DNA of 64,000 nucleotides from an uncultured Collinsella sp. (GCA_937923795.1 CALDWI010000007.1:62001-126000); one strand, 5' to 3'; shown: positions 17,421-27,054, counted from the stretch's first letter. Notes: a model not told the origin generated them from the letters alone. A program made the numbers and translations.

Positions 17421-17687
17421 GTGGCAAACATCAAGTCTCAGAAGAAGCGTATCCGCACCAATGAGGCAGCTCGCATGCGTAACAAGGCTGTCAAGTCCGA
17501 GCTCAAGACGCTGACCAAGCACGTCCAGTCCGCCGTCGCCGAGGGCGACGCCGAGAAGGCCCAGGCTGCCCTCAAGACCGTCACCAAGCGTCTCGACATG
17601 GCTGCCGCCAAGCATGTTATCCACAAGAACCAGGCTTCCAACCGCAAGTCCGGTCTTGCCAAGCTCGTGAACAGCATCAACGCCTAA
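17421..17687 (+). CDS. rpsT: 30S ribosomal protein S20
   Basis: An 88-residue lysine/alanine-rich helical protein starting MANIKSQKKRIRTNE, the family signature. It binds 16S rRNA in the small subunit. GTG is the start because the family begins at this residue and earlier codons give no resemblance. It is a monocistronic unit with an extended -10 promoter and a strong terminator. Confidence 0.96.
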   Translation: MANIKSQKKRIRTNEAARMRNKAVKSELKTLTKHVQSAVAEGDAEKAQAALKTVTKRLDMAAAKHVIHKNQASNRKSGLAKLVNSINA

Positions 17688-17722
17688 GTTGTAAATTTCA
17701 CACCACACAGATTACGCGCATA

Positions 17723-17759
17723 AATGGAGCCTGTTTTATGGAACAGGCTCCATTTTTTG
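17723..17759 (+). terminator. Terminator of rpsT
   Basis: Perfect 13-bp arms (17723-17735 and 17742-17754) followed by a T run. Confidence 0.92.
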
Positions 17760-17783
17760 TACCGCTCGGGTAAGATAGTCCGC

Positions 17784-19595
17784 ATGAATACTTCAATTGA
17801 CATTTCCCACATCCGCAACTTCTCAATCGTTGCGCACATCGACCATGGCAAGTCCACGATCAGCGACCGCATCCTCGAGCTCACCCATACCGTCGACGAA
17901 CGCGACATGGAGTCGCAGCTGCTCGACACCATGGATATCGAGCGCGAGCGCGGCATCACGATCAAGTCCAATGCCGTTCGCGTGTCCTATGACGCCGACG
18001 ATGGCGAGACGTATCAGTTCAATCTGATCGATACGCCGGGCCACGTGGACTTTACCTATGAGGTCTCGCGCTCGCTGGCAGCCTGTGAGGGCGCGGTGCT
18101 CGTTGTCGACGCCACGCAGGGCGTCGAGGCGCAGACCGTCTCCAACGCGACGCTTGCCATGAACGCCAATCTGGACATTGTGCCGGCCATCAACAAGATC
18201 GACCTGCCCTCGGCCCATCCCGATGAGGTTAAGACCGAGATCGAGGATGACCTGGCGATTCCTGCCGATGATGCCGTGTGTGTCTCGGGCAAGACCGGCG
18301 AGGGCATTCACGATCTGCTGGAGTCCATTGTCTTTTTGATCTCTCCGCCCAAGGGCGATGCGAACGCGCCGCTCAAGGCACTCATCCTGGATTCGTACTT
18401 CGACGAGTATCGTGGCGTCGTCGCCACGGTGCGCATCTTTGACGGCTCCATCAAAAAGGGTGATACCCTGCGCATGATGCAGGCAAAGGGCGACTTTTTG
18501 GTCGATGGCGTGGGCGTCAAGCGTCCCGCCGAGACTCCGGTCGATGCGCTGACGGTCGGCGAGGTCGGATACGTGGTCACGGGCCTGAAGGATCCCGAGG
18601 CCGTTCGCGTGGGCGATACCCTCACGTGGGCGTCGAATCCCTGCCCCGAGCCGCTTCCCGGTTACCGCGAGGCCAAGCCCATGGTCTATACGGGCCTGTT
18701 CCCGATCGATAACAAGGACTACGAGAACCTGCGCGACGCGCTCGATAAGCTGCACGTCAACGACCCCTCGTTGGTGTGGGAGCCCGAGACCTCGGTGGCG
18801 CTCGGCTTTGGCTTCCGCGTTGGCTTCCTGGGTCTGCTGCACATGGAAGTCGTCAAGGAACGTCTGGAGCGCGAGTTCAACTTGGACCTCATTGCCACGA
18901 GTCCCTCGGTCGACTATCACGTCTACAAGACTGACGGCGAAATGATCGATGTCCGCAGCCCGCAGGACCTTCCCGAGGCCACGCGCATCGAGCGTATCGA
19001 GGAACCCTACCTCAAGGCAAAGATCATCTGCCCGCCTGAGTACACGGGCGCCGTCATGCAGCTCGCCATCGATCACCGCGGCGTCACGACCGACATGATC
19101 CACCTGACGAGCAAATCGGTTGAGATGCGCTTCGATATGCCGCTTGCCGAGCTCATTTTGGACTTCTTTGACCAGCTCAAGAGTCGCACCAAGGGGTATG
19201 CCTCGCTCGACTACGAGTTCAACGAGTACCGTCCCTCCGAGCTCGTTAAGCTCGATATCTTGCTTTCGGGCGACGAGGTGGACGCGCTGTCGTTTATCGT
19301 CCATAAGGACAAGGCCTATGGCCTGGCCCGTGGTCTGTGCGACAAACTTAAGGAGATCATCCCGCGTCAGCTGTTCGAGGTTCCCATCCAGGGTGCTATC
19401 GGCAACAAGATCATCGCCCGTTCTACCGTCAAAGCGCGTCGCAAGGACGTTCTTGCAAAGTGCTATGGCGGCGATATCTCGCGTAAGCGCAAGCTGCTCG
19501 AGAAGCAGAAAGAGGGCAAGAAGCGCATGAAGGCCATCGGCTCGGTCGAGGTCCCGCAGGAGGCCTTTATGGCGATCCTCAAGGTGGACGAGTAG
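17784..19595 (+). CDS. lepA: Elongation factor 4 (LepA)
   Basis: A 603-residue translational GTPase. The P-loop is AHIDHGKST, G3 is DTPGHVDF, G4 is NKID, and the C-terminal LepA-specific domain ends in RKRKLLEKQKEGKKRMK. It acts on translating or assembling ribosomes. The ATG at 17784 fits the family; a -10-like TAAGAT (17771-17776) lies so close that the mRNA may be leaderless or nearly so, and no Shine-Dalgarno sequence is visible. It is followed by dusB four bases on. Confidence 0.96.
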   Translation: MNTSIDISHIRNFSIVAHIDHGKSTISDRILELTHTVDERDMESQLLDTMDIERERGITIKSNAVRVSYDADDGETYQFNLIDTPGHVDFTYEVSRSLAACEGAVLVVDATQGVEAQTVSNATLAMNANLDIVPAINKIDLPSAHPDEVKTEIEDDLAIPADDAVCVSGKTGEGIHDLLESIVFLISPPKGDANAPLKALILDSYFDEYRGVVATVRIFDGSIKKGDTLRMMQAKGDFLVDGVGVKRPAETPVDALTVGEVGYVVTGLKDPEAVRVGDTLTWASNPCPEPLPGYREAKPMVYTGLFPIDNKDYENLRDALDKLHVNDPSLVWEPETSVALGFGFRVGFLGLLHMEVVKERLEREFNLDLIATSPSVDYHVYKTDGEMIDVRSPQDLPEATRIERIEEPYLKAKIICPPEYTGAVMQLAIDHRGVTTDMIHLTSKSVEMRFDMPLAELILDFFDQLKSRTKGYASLDYEFNEYRPSELVKLDILLSGDEVDALSFIVHKDKAYGLARGLCDKLKEIIPRQLFEVPIQGAIGNKIIARSTVKARRKDVLAKCYGGDISRKRKLLEKQKEGKKRMKAIGSVEVPQEAFMAILKVDE

Positions 19596-19599
19596 GTCT

Positions 19600-20643
19600 A
19601 TGGCGCTTTCCGAATACAGCAAGCGGCTGCTGGGCGCCTATGCCGAGCAGCCGTTCCTTATGGCTCCCATGGCGGGCGTAACCGACCCCGCTTATCGCAT
19701 CATGTGCCGCCGCCGCGGTGCCAACCTTGCCTACAGCGAGATGGTGAGCGTGGCGGGCCTTGCCTTTGCTAGCAACAAAACGTGGCGCCTGGTGCTGCCG
19801 GCCGACGAGGAGCAGCAGATCTGCGTGCAGCTCTTTGGCTCCAAGCCCGAGCAGTTTGCGAGTGCCGTCGCCGCCGTCGAGGAGCGTGTGGGCGATCGCC
19901 TGTCGCTCATCGATATCAACATGGCCTGTCCGGCTCGCAAGGTCGTTACCAAGGGCGAGGGCTCGGCGCTCATGCGCACGCCCGACCTGGCCGAGAAGAT
20001 TGTCGAGGCCGCGGTGGGCGCGGCGCATGTGCCCGTGACCGTAAAGATCCGCAAGGGCTTTTATGCCGAGGACCGTAATGCCGCGACGTTTGCCCAGATG
20101 CTCGAAGGCGCCGGTGCCGCCGCAGTCGCCGTGCATGGTCGTTGCGCCACGCAGCTCTACACGGGCCAGGCCGATTGGTCGGTCGTCGATGAGGTGGCCG
20201 ACGCCGTCGAGATTCCCGTTATCGGTTCGGGCGATGTGTTCTCGGCCGAGGACGCTGCTGAGCATCTGCAAGGTTCGAGTGCCAGCGCGGTGTTTATCGC
20301 GCGCGGCATCTACGGCAATCCGTGGGTGTTCGGTGATGCTCGCGCCCTTGCGCTCGATGGCACACCGGTGCCGGCGCGCAGCTCCGTCGAGCGCCTAGAC
20401 GCCCTGCGTGAGCACCTAACGCTGACGCATGAGCTCCTGCCGCTCATGTCGCGTGCACGTACGTACGCAAGCTGGTACTTAAAAGGCATGCCCCATGCTG
20501 CCGCTTGGCGTGCCCATGTGGTGCGCTGTTCCACATACGAGGAGTTTATGGCGCTGGTCGATGAGATCGAGCGCGATGTGGTGGCCTGCGAGGCCGCACT
20601 TGCCGCCGGCGAATCGGTGCCCCCTCATCCGCTGGAGGCTTAA
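19600..20643 (+). CDS. dusB: tRNA dihydrouridine synthase, DusB-like
   Basis: A 347-residue FMN TIM-barrel enzyme. Start PFLMAPMAGVTDPAYR, catalytic cysteine in NMACPARKV, substrate segment HGRCATQLYTGQADW. It reduces uridines in the tRNA D-loop. DusB is the usual Gram-positive paralogue, but the A/B/C type cannot be fixed by eye. It starts four bases after lepA and ends two bases before hemW, so the three genes form one unit. Confidence 0.9.
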   Translation: MALSEYSKRLLGAYAEQPFLMAPMAGVTDPAYRIMCRRRGANLAYSEMVSVAGLAFASNKTWRLVLPADEEQQICVQLFGSKPEQFASAVAAVEERVGDRLSLIDINMACPARKVVTKGEGSALMRTPDLAEKIVEAAVGAAHVPVTVKIRKGFYAEDRNAATFAQMLEGAGAAAVAVHGRCATQLYTGQADWSVVDEVADAVEIPVIGSGDVFSAEDAAEHLQGSSASAVFIARGIYGNPWVFGDARALALDGTPVPARSSVERLDALREHLTLTHELLPLMSRARTYASWYLKGMPHAAAWRAHVVRCSTYEEFMALVDEIERDVVACEAALAAGESVPPHPLEA

Positions 20644-20645
20644 GG

Positions 20646-21878
20646 GTGGCCGTTACCGCGCTGTACGTGCACGTGCCGTTTTGCGCTCAAAAGTGCCGGT
20701 ACTGCGACTTTGACTCGCGCAGTTTTGCTCCGTGCGACCTGAGCGCTGCGTTCGATGCCTATTTTGAGCAGTTGTACGCGCGCCTCGATGCTTTTGGCAA
20801 AGCTGGGGCCCTTGACCAGATCCGCACCGTCTATGTTGGCGGCGGTACGCCGTCGCTGGCGGGGGAGCGCCTGGTGGAGCTGGCGCGGCGTACTCGTGCG
20901 TGGTGCGCCCCCGTTGAGTTTACCTGCGAGGCCAATCCCGAGTCGCTGACCGCCGAGCTTGCCACTGCACTTGTCAAGGTTGGTGTCACACGCGTCTCTT
21001 TGGGCGTGCAAACGCTCGATAACACCGAACTTACTGCCATCGGCCGTATTCACGATGCCGATCGGGCGCTCGCTGCCATCTCGACGGTCAAGAACGCTGG
21101 CCTCGATGTGTCGTGCGACCTTATGTGCGGACTTCCCGGGCAGACCGCAGTGAGTTGGAAGCGCACGCTCGATGGCGTGCTGGCGGCGGCTCCGCATCAT
21201 GTGTCGGTCTACCCGCTCGCGCTTGAGGAGGGGACGCCCCTTTATCGCATGGCGTGCCGCGACGAGTCGCTCGAGCCCGACGAGGATTTTCAGGCTTCGT
21301 GCATGGACGCGGCGCGTGAGCGCCTGGGTGCCGTCGGCTATCACCCGTATGAGGTGGCGAGCTACGCGCTCGACGGCCATGAGTGCGCCCATAACATTGC
21401 CTACTGGACCGGACGGGGCTACCTGGGCCTGGGTCGTTCTGCCGCGGGCATGCTCGACGCCGAGGATTTCGACCGTCTTGCGGGTTTGTTCCCCGGCGTG
21501 TCTTCTCGAGGCGATGCGTACCGCGTGCGTCTGGTGCAACGTGACGATGACGCGACGGCGTTCGAGGCCGAATATCTCTCGCAGCGCGAGGCCGCGGCCG
21601 AAGACCTGATGCTTGCTTGCCGCATGACGCGCGGTGTCGCGTCCGACCTGTTGGTTCGCGCGATTCGTGTCATCCCAACGGGCGAGCTGGCAGCTGCCTG
21701 CGATCGCGCGCTCGAATTGGGTCTTGCCACTTGGGTGCCCGAGACGCTCGGGGTCCATGAGGGACCCTTCACTTCGGCAGATGTCGTCGCGGGCCATGTT
21801 CGAGCTCGTCTGGCGCCGACACACCTGGGCTGGCTCGATGGAAATGTTCTGTTCGAGCTGTTTTGGGATCTAGCTTAG
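20646..21878 (+). CDS. hemW: Heme chaperone HemW (radical SAM)
   Basis: A 410-residue radical SAM protein with the HemW-type cluster motif CAQKCRYCDF (HVPFCxxxCxYC), VGGGTPS and CGLPGQT. HemW binds heme and delivers it to respiratory enzymes; it is often mislabelled as coproporphyrinogen oxidase HemN. The HemW form has three cluster cysteines and lacks the fourth of HemN, as here. GTG start two bases after the dusB stop. Confidence 0.9.
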   Translation: MAVTALYVHVPFCAQKCRYCDFDSRSFAPCDLSAAFDAYFEQLYARLDAFGKAGALDQIRTVYVGGGTPSLAGERLVELARRTRAWCAPVEFTCEANPESLTAELATALVKVGVTRVSLGVQTLDNTELTAIGRIHDADRALAAISTVKNAGLDVSCDLMCGLPGQTAVSWKRTLDGVLAAAPHHVSVYPLALEEGTPLYRMACRDESLEPDEDFQASCMDAARERLGAVGYHPYEVASYALDGHECAHNIAYWTGRGYLGLGRSAAGMLDAEDFDRLAGLFPGVSSRGDAYRVRLVQRDDDATAFEAEYLSQREAAAEDLMLACRMTRGVASDLLVRAIRVIPTGELAAACDRALELGLATWVPETLGVHEGPFTSADVVAGHVRARLAPTHLGWLDGNVLFELFWDLA

Positions 21879-21936
21879 GCCGCTCGGGTAGAATTACCGC
21901 AATATATACGCTGCTGTGAGCAGGAGGTTGCCGCGC

Positions 21937-23040
21937 ATGGCGACGATGAACGAAAAAGATTACTACGAGATTTTGGGTGTCTCCAAGGACGCCACCTCGC
22001 GTGATATTCAAAAGGCCTTCCAGCAAAAGGCCCGCAAGCTCCATCCGGACGTCAACAAAGAGCCGGATGCCGAGGAAAAGTTTAAAGAGGTTTCCGAGGC
22101 CTACGCCGTGCTTTCGGATGAGCAAAAACGTGCGCGCTACGACGCCATGCGTTCTGGCAATCCCTTTGCCGGTGCTCCTACGGCTTCGCCCTATGGTGGC
22201 AGCTACGCCGGCAGCACGGGTTATGGCAGTCCTTTTGAGGGCGGCTTTCCCTTTGGTGGCGCCTGGGGCCAGCAGCGTCGTGGACAGGCTGCCTACAATC
22301 CCGAGAACGGCGCCAACGTGGTCGTCGATATCAAACTTGACGCCAAGGAGGCCAAGGGCGGTGCCCGCAAGACCGTCCGCTACACGCGCTTCGATACGTG
22401 CGGACATTGCGGCGGCTCGGGTTCTGTCTCCTCCGAGCATGCCCATACCTGCCCAAGCTGTGGCGGCCGCGGCCACATCGACGTCGACCTGTCCTTCCTG
22501 TTTGGTGCGGGTACGTTCCAGTCGGTCTGCCCCGAGTGCGGCGGTTCCGGTAAGGTCGTCGCCGACCCCTGCCCCGATTGCGGCGGCAGCGGGCGGACCC
22601 GTGTGACCTCCGAGCAGACGATTGAGTTTCCCGCCGGCACGCACGATGGCGACGAGGTCCGCATTAGCGGTATGGGCCATGCCGGCACCAACGGCGCCTC
22701 GGGCGGCGATCTGGTCGGTCGCGCCCATGTTGAGGCCGAGCGTCTGGAGGGCAAGGCCCGTACCGGTTTTTACCTGATGGGCATCGTGGCGCCGTTTTTG
22801 GTGCTGTCGGCTATCTCGGGCGTGTTCTCGGCCTTTGCCGTGATGTGCTTTATTCCGTTTGCCATGGGCCTGTTCATGGTGCTCTCGGACGGCGTGCTGC
22901 ATCGCAGCCTGCTGTGGTGGAAGCGCGGGGCGATGCAGTTTGTCAACGGTTTTGCCAACGGATTTATGTTTGCGCTCGTGTCGGTTTGGTTTGCGAGCTG
23001 CTCGCAGCGTGCCATGCTTTCGCCCTACGCAATGCAATAA
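21937..23040 (+). CDS. DnaJ paralogue with C-terminal membrane segments
   Basis: A 367-residue protein. J-domain at about 8-70 with the HPD motif (KLHPDVN), a Gly/Phe-rich linker, then four CxxCxGxG zinc repeats (CGHCGGSG, CPSCGGRG, CPECGGSG, CPDCGGSG; about 151-220). The substrate-binding region is cut short after the first strands (FPAGTHDGDEVRISG), and residues from about 270 form three hydrophobic segments (FYLMGIVAPFLVLSAIS; FAVMCFIPFAMGLFMVL; FANGFMFALVSVWF). The usual second C-terminal and dimer domains are absent. It should stimulate DnaK at the membrane; the client is unknown. ATG 21937 after AGGAGG. A canonical DnaJ follows. Confidence 0.85.
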   Translation: MATMNEKDYYEILGVSKDATSRDIQKAFQQKARKLHPDVNKEPDAEEKFKEVSEAYAVLSDEQKRARYDAMRSGNPFAGAPTASPYGGSYAGSTGYGSPFEGGFPFGGAWGQQRRGQAAYNPENGANVVVDIKLDAKEAKGGARKTVRYTRFDTCGHCGGSGSVSSEHAHTCPSCGGRGHIDVDLSFLFGAGTFQSVCPECGGSGKVVADPCPDCGGSGRTRVTSEQTIEFPAGTHDGDEVRISGMGHAGTNGASGGDLVGRAHVEAERLEGKARTGFYLMGIVAPFLVLSAISGVFSAFAVMCFIPFAMGLFMVLSDGVLHRSLLWWKRGAMQFVNGFANGFMFALVSVWFASCSQRAMLSPYAMQ

Positions 23041-23121
23041 CATCAAACCCTCTGTTTGCGGCCGGCCCAGCTTGGGTATAGGACGCACTGTGACAATAAT
23101 GAAAGTCGGAAGGATTCGGTC

Positions 23122-24270
23122 GTGTCGGAAAATAGGGATTACTACGAGGTGCTTGGCGTCGACAAGGATGCCGACGCGCGGACGATTAAGCGCGCGTTTC
23201 TAAAGAAGGCCCGTACCGTACACCCGGACGTTTCGGACGACCCCGAGGCCGAGGCCAAGTTCAAAGAGCTCAACGAGGCATATTCCGTTCTTTCCGACGA
23301 TCAGAAGCGTGCAAACTACGATCGCTACGGTTCGCCCGACGGTCCCGGTGGCTCCGGCTATGTCGACATTAACGATATCTTTGGCGGCATGGGCATGGAC
23401 GACCTCTTCTCGTCGTTCTTTGGCGGCGGCGCCGGCGGTGGCGCCCGAAATCGCCGTGAGCGTCGTCGCGGCCGCGACATGGCCATCTCCCTTTCGGTGA
23501 CGCTCGAGGAGGCGGCACTCGGGTGCAAAAAGACGATCAGCTATGACCGCCTTGCTCCCTGTGAGGATTGCAATGGCACCGGTAGGGCCGAGGGCGCGCA
23601 GGAAAAGCAGTGCAGCCGCTGCCACGGCACGGGCTATGTCACGACGGTCCAGCGTTCGTTCCTGGGCCAGGTTCAGTCCTCTTCGCCTTGTCCCGACTGC
23701 CACGGCGAGGGCACGGTCATCGATCATCCCTGCGAGACCTGCGACGGTCAGGGCCGCACGCCTTCGCATGAAAAGATCGACATCGATATCCCCGCCGGCG
23801 TTTCGACCGGTCGCCAGCTGCGCGTGAGCGGCTTTGGCGAGGCTGGCCTTCGCGGCGAGCCCTCGGGCGACCTGATCGTCAACGTGCGCGTCGCCGACCA
23901 CGAGCGTTTTAAGCGCAACGGTGACGACCTGTACCTCGTGAGCGATATTTCGATTGCGCAGGCAGCGCTCGGCTGCGAGATCGAGGTCGAGGGCATTATG
24001 CCCGATGAGGTCGTCAAGGTGACGGTCCCTGCTGGTACACAGTACGGCGACACCGTGAGCGTCAATAATTACGGCATGCCGCGCATTGGCGGTGGCGGTT
24101 CGCGTGGTCGCCTGATCGTGCAACTGCGCGTGGTCGTTCCCACCAATCTTTCCAATAAGCAACGCGAGCTGCTCCGTGCTTTTGCCGATGAGATGGGCGA
24201 TGACGTCGCTTCCGGTAAGAAGTCGGTGACCGACCGTATCAAGAGTGCCCTCGACGATATCCTCGATTAA
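23122..24270 (+). CDS. dnaJ: Chaperone protein DnaJ
   Basis: A 382-residue canonical type I DnaJ: J-domain with VHPDVSDD, Gly-rich linker, four zinc repeats (CEDCNGTG, CSRCHGTG, CPDCHGEG, CETCDGQG) and full C-terminal substrate and dimerisation domains. It delivers unfolded proteins to DnaK. GTG 23122 after GGAAGGATT begins MSENRDYYEVLGV as in the family. dnaK, grpE and hrcA are not nearby. It is followed at nine bases by mtaB. Confidence 0.94.
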   Translation: MSENRDYYEVLGVDKDADARTIKRAFLKKARTVHPDVSDDPEAEAKFKELNEAYSVLSDDQKRANYDRYGSPDGPGGSGYVDINDIFGGMGMDDLFSSFFGGGAGGGARNRRERRRGRDMAISLSVTLEEAALGCKKTISYDRLAPCEDCNGTGRAEGAQEKQCSRCHGTGYVTTVQRSFLGQVQSSSPCPDCHGEGTVIDHPCETCDGQGRTPSHEKIDIDIPAGVSTGRQLRVSGFGEAGLRGEPSGDLIVNVRVADHERFKRNGDDLYLVSDISIAQAALGCEIEVEGIMPDEVVKVTVPAGTQYGDTVSVNNYGMPRIGGGGSRGRLIVQLRVVVPTNLSNKQRELLRAFADEMGDDVASGKKSVTDRIKSALDDILD

Positions 24271-24279
24271 GGAGCCCGC

Positions 24280-25572
24280 GTGCTCGCACCCCATATTTCC
24301 GTCGTCAACCTCGGCTGCCGTGTCAACCGGGTTGAGTCTGACCGTATCACTGCCGATCTTATGCGCCTGGGCTTTGCTATTGTGGAGCCCCAGGATGCCG
24401 ATTTGATCGTCATTAACACCTGTGCCGTTACGGGCGAGGCCGAGGCTAAGACCCGTAAGGCCGTCCGTCATGCGCTGGCCCATCCAAACGAGCCCTATGT
24501 GCTCGTGACCGGATGCGTGGTCAATTTGCATCCCGAGGAGCTGCTGGAGCTTTCGGATCGCGTGATCGCCGAGCCGTCCAAGATCGATGTCGCCGATCGT
24601 GTCTGCGAGGTGCTGGGCGTTGAGTCCGATAGCGTTCCCGCCTGCAGCGATGGTGAGGTGGTCGATGCGCTCGGTCGCTCTCGCCTGGGCGTGAAGATTC
24701 AGGACGGCTGCAACCATCGCTGCACCTATTGCATTGTGTGGAAGGCGCGCGGCCCCGAGCGCTCCGTGCCCGTCGAGTCCGTGCTCGAGCAAGTTCGCGA
24801 GGCCCAGGAGGCCGGCGTGCCCGAGGTGGTGCTGACCGGTGTGAACCTGGGTGCCTACGATGGCAAGAGCGCGACCGACGAGCACGTCGAAATCGATGAG
24901 CTGCTCGAGGCCATCATGGAGCGCACGTCTATTCCGCATGTGCGCATTTCCTCGGTCGAGCCCATGGATATCTCCGAGCGCCTGCTTAAGGTTATGGCGC
25001 GCTACCCGCAGCGTATCGCCCCGTTTTTGCACCTGCCCGTGCAGTCCGGCTGCACGGCGACCCTGCATCGCATGGGCCGTCCCTATAGCGCCGAGGCCTT
25101 TGAGGACACGGTGCGTATGATTCGCGCCAACTTGCCCCAGGCGTCCCTTTCGTGCGATGTCATCGTCGGTTTTCCTGGTGAGACGGACGAGGAGTTCGAG
25201 GAGTCGCTGGCTCTGTGTCGCCGTGTTGGTTTCTCGCGTATGCACGTGTTCCGCTACAGCAAGCGTCCCGGCACCCTTGCCGCCGATATGCCCGACCAGG
25301 TGCCGCCCGAGGTTATGGCCGAGCGCAGCCGTCGTATGCGAGCCGCCGCACAGGAGCTCGCTATTGCCGACGCTCGTCGTCGCGTGGGCACGGTCGAGCG
25401 TGCCGTGCTCGAGTATGGTGACAACCTGACGCTCGGCTCGTTCCATCATGCCCGTCTTGACGATACCTGTGGACTTACAGCCCCGTGCCTGCTCGATGTT
25501 GCTATCATCGGAGTCGATGATTCCGGTTTGGTCCATGCACGCAGGGAGGTTCATGGAAGCCTCGAAGATTAG
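24280..25572 (+). CDS. mtaB: tRNA t6A37 methylthiotransferase MtaB
   Basis: A 430-residue methylthiotransferase. The N-terminal UPF0004 domain has NLGCRVNRVES, NTCAVT and TGCV cysteines; the radical SAM core has CNHRCTYCIVW; a short TRAM-like end follows. NLGCRVN rather than the TFGCQMN of MiaB points to MtaB, which converts t6A37 to ms2t6A37 in tRNA-Lys. Its place after dnaJ is common in Gram-positives. The end overlaps phoH by 20 bases. Confidence 0.9.
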   Translation: MLAPHISVVNLGCRVNRVESDRITADLMRLGFAIVEPQDADLIVINTCAVTGEAEAKTRKAVRHALAHPNEPYVLVTGCVVNLHPEELLELSDRVIAEPSKIDVADRVCEVLGVESDSVPACSDGEVVDALGRSRLGVKIQDGCNHRCTYCIVWKARGPERSVPVESVLEQVREAQEAGVPEVVLTGVNLGAYDGKSATDEHVEIDELLEAIMERTSIPHVRISSVEPMDISERLLKVMARYPQRIAPFLHLPVQSGCTATLHRMGRPYSAEAFEDTVRMIRANLPQASLSCDVIVGFPGETDEEFEESLALCRRVGFSRMHVFRYSKRPGTLAADMPDQVPPEVMAERSRRMRAAAQELAIADARRRVGTVERAVLEYGDNLTLGSFHHARLDDTCGLTAPCLLDVAIIGVDDSGLVHARREVHGSLED

Positions 25573-26539
25573 ACTTACCGTTCCCGAGGGAATTGATCCC
25601 TCATGCGTTTTGGGCGCCGGCGACGGCGTCCTTCGCGCGCTCGAGAGCTTGGTTCGCGCCCATGTGGTCGCCCGTGGCGATAGCATCGCCGTGTGCGGTG
25701 ACCCGGACGAGGTCGAACTCGTGGCGCGTTTTTTCGAACACGCTTTTCGCGAGGCGGCCGCCGGGCGCACGCTGTCTGCCGACGATGTTTCTCGCTGTCT
25801 GGCCGTCTTGCGCGACGGTGAGCACGAGACTACGTCGCTTCGCGATGACGTGCTGCTTTCGTATCGCGGCCGCGTCATTCGCCCCAAGACGCTCGGGCAA
25901 AAGCGCTATGTGGATGCCATCCGCTCGCATACCATCACGTTTTGCTTGGGTCCTGCCGGTACCGGTAAGACCTATCTGGCTATGGCGCTCGCCGTTGCCG
26001 CGCTCAAGCGTCACGAGGTGGGCCGTCTGATCTTGACGCGTCCGGTTGTCGAGGCGGGGGAGAATCTGGGCTTTTTGCCCGGCACCCTCGAGGAAAAGAT
26101 CGATCCCTACATGCGTCCGCTCTATGACGCCCTTTTTGACATGATGGATCGCGAGCGCACTGATGAGCTTATGGAGCGCGGCGTGATCGAGATCGCCCCG
26201 CTTGCCTACATGCGCGGCCGCACGCTGAGTGATGCCTTCGTGGTGCTCGACGAGGCGCAAAATACCACGCCCGAGCAGATGAAGATGTTCCTGACGCGCC
26301 TTGGGTTCAACTCCAAGTTCGTGATTACCGGCGACCTGAGCCAGCGCGACCTGGTGGGTCGTCGTGGCGGTCTTGCCGACGTTGAGCAGATTTTGGGCCG
26401 TGTCGACGATGTCGCATTTTCTCACCTCGAGCGTGCCGACGTGGTGCGTCATGCCCTGGTGGGTCGTATCGTCGAGGCATATGAAGCTTATGATGACGTG
26501 CGCGAGCAGCGCCCGCGCGACCGAAAGGAGTCCCGTTGA
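25553..26539 (+). CDS. PhoH-like ATPase
   Basis: A 328-residue protein with a P-loop GPAGTGKTYLAMA and Walker B VVLDEAQNTT, ending in the SQRDLVGRRGGL motif of the PhoH family. PhoH proteins are RNA-binding ATPases linked to RNA processing and usually sit before ybeY, as here. ATG 25553 after GGGAGG lies inside the end of mtaB. The stop overlaps the TTG start of ybeY. Confidence 0.93.
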   Translation: MEASKIRLTVPEGIDPSCVLGAGDGVLRALESLVRAHVVARGDSIAVCGDPDEVELVARFFEHAFREAAAGRTLSADDVSRCLAVLRDGEHETTSLRDDVLLSYRGRVIRPKTLGQKRYVDAIRSHTITFCLGPAGTGKTYLAMALAVAALKRHEVGRLILTRPVVEAGENLGFLPGTLEEKIDPYMRPLYDALFDMMDRERTDELMERGVIEIAPLAYMRGRTLSDAFVVLDEAQNTTPEQMKMFLTRLGFNSKFVITGDLSQRDLVGRRGGLADVEQILGRVDDVAFSHLERADVVRHALVGRIVEAYEAYDDVREQRPRDRKESR

Positions 26540-27045
26540 GTGTATTGATCAGCAACGATGCCGAGCTCGATACGCTGCTCGACGCGCAGGAGGTGGAGCA
26601 CATCTGCGAGGTTGTGCTTGCCGCCGAGGGCGTTGAACGTGAAGTCGAGATTTCCCTTTCGTATGTCGACGAGGACGAGATGCACGAGCTCAACCACGAG
26701 TGGCGCGGTATCGACCGCACCACCGATGTGCTCTCGTTTGAGTGCGATTCGGCCTTTGACGAGGATATTCCCGCCGACGAGACGCTCGAGCTCGGCGATA
26801 TCATCTTGGCCCCGGAGGTCATTGCCCGTCAGGCCCCCGGCTTTGGCAATAGCCCTGCCGACGAGTGCCGCCTGATGCTCGTGCATGGCATGCTGCACCT
26901 GCTGGGGTATGACCATATCGAGGACGACGAGGCCGAGGTCATGGAGGCCCGCGAGGACGCCATCTTGCGCGATCTGGCGCTCGAGCGCGGCGAGGACCCC
27001 AAGCTGGTCCACGTCGGCCCCATCACCAACCACGCCCACGACTAG
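26536..27045 (+). CDS. ybeY: Endoribonuclease YbeY
   Basis: A 169-residue metalloprotein with the zinc motif HGMLHLLGYDH (H-x3-H-x5-H). It acts in 16S rRNA 3'-end maturation and ribosome quality control. TTG at 26536 overlaps the phoH stop and follows AAAGGAGT. The phoH-ybeY-dgkA-era-recO order is a classic Gram-positive operon. Confidence 0.95.
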   Translation: MSVLISNDAELDTLLDAQEVEHICEVVLAAEGVEREVEISLSYVDEDEMHELNHEWRGIDRTTDVLSFECDSAFDEDIPADETLELGDIILAPEVIARQAPGFGNSPADECRLMLVHGMLHLLGYDHIEDDEAEVMEAREDAILRDLALERGEDPKLVHVGPITNHAHD

Positions 27046-27054
27046 GAGCCGTCT

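Noticed and set aside
24280..25572. A second miaB
   Set aside because: The NLGCRVN start and position after dnaJ fit MtaB; the true MiaB is at 47272-48648 next to miaA.
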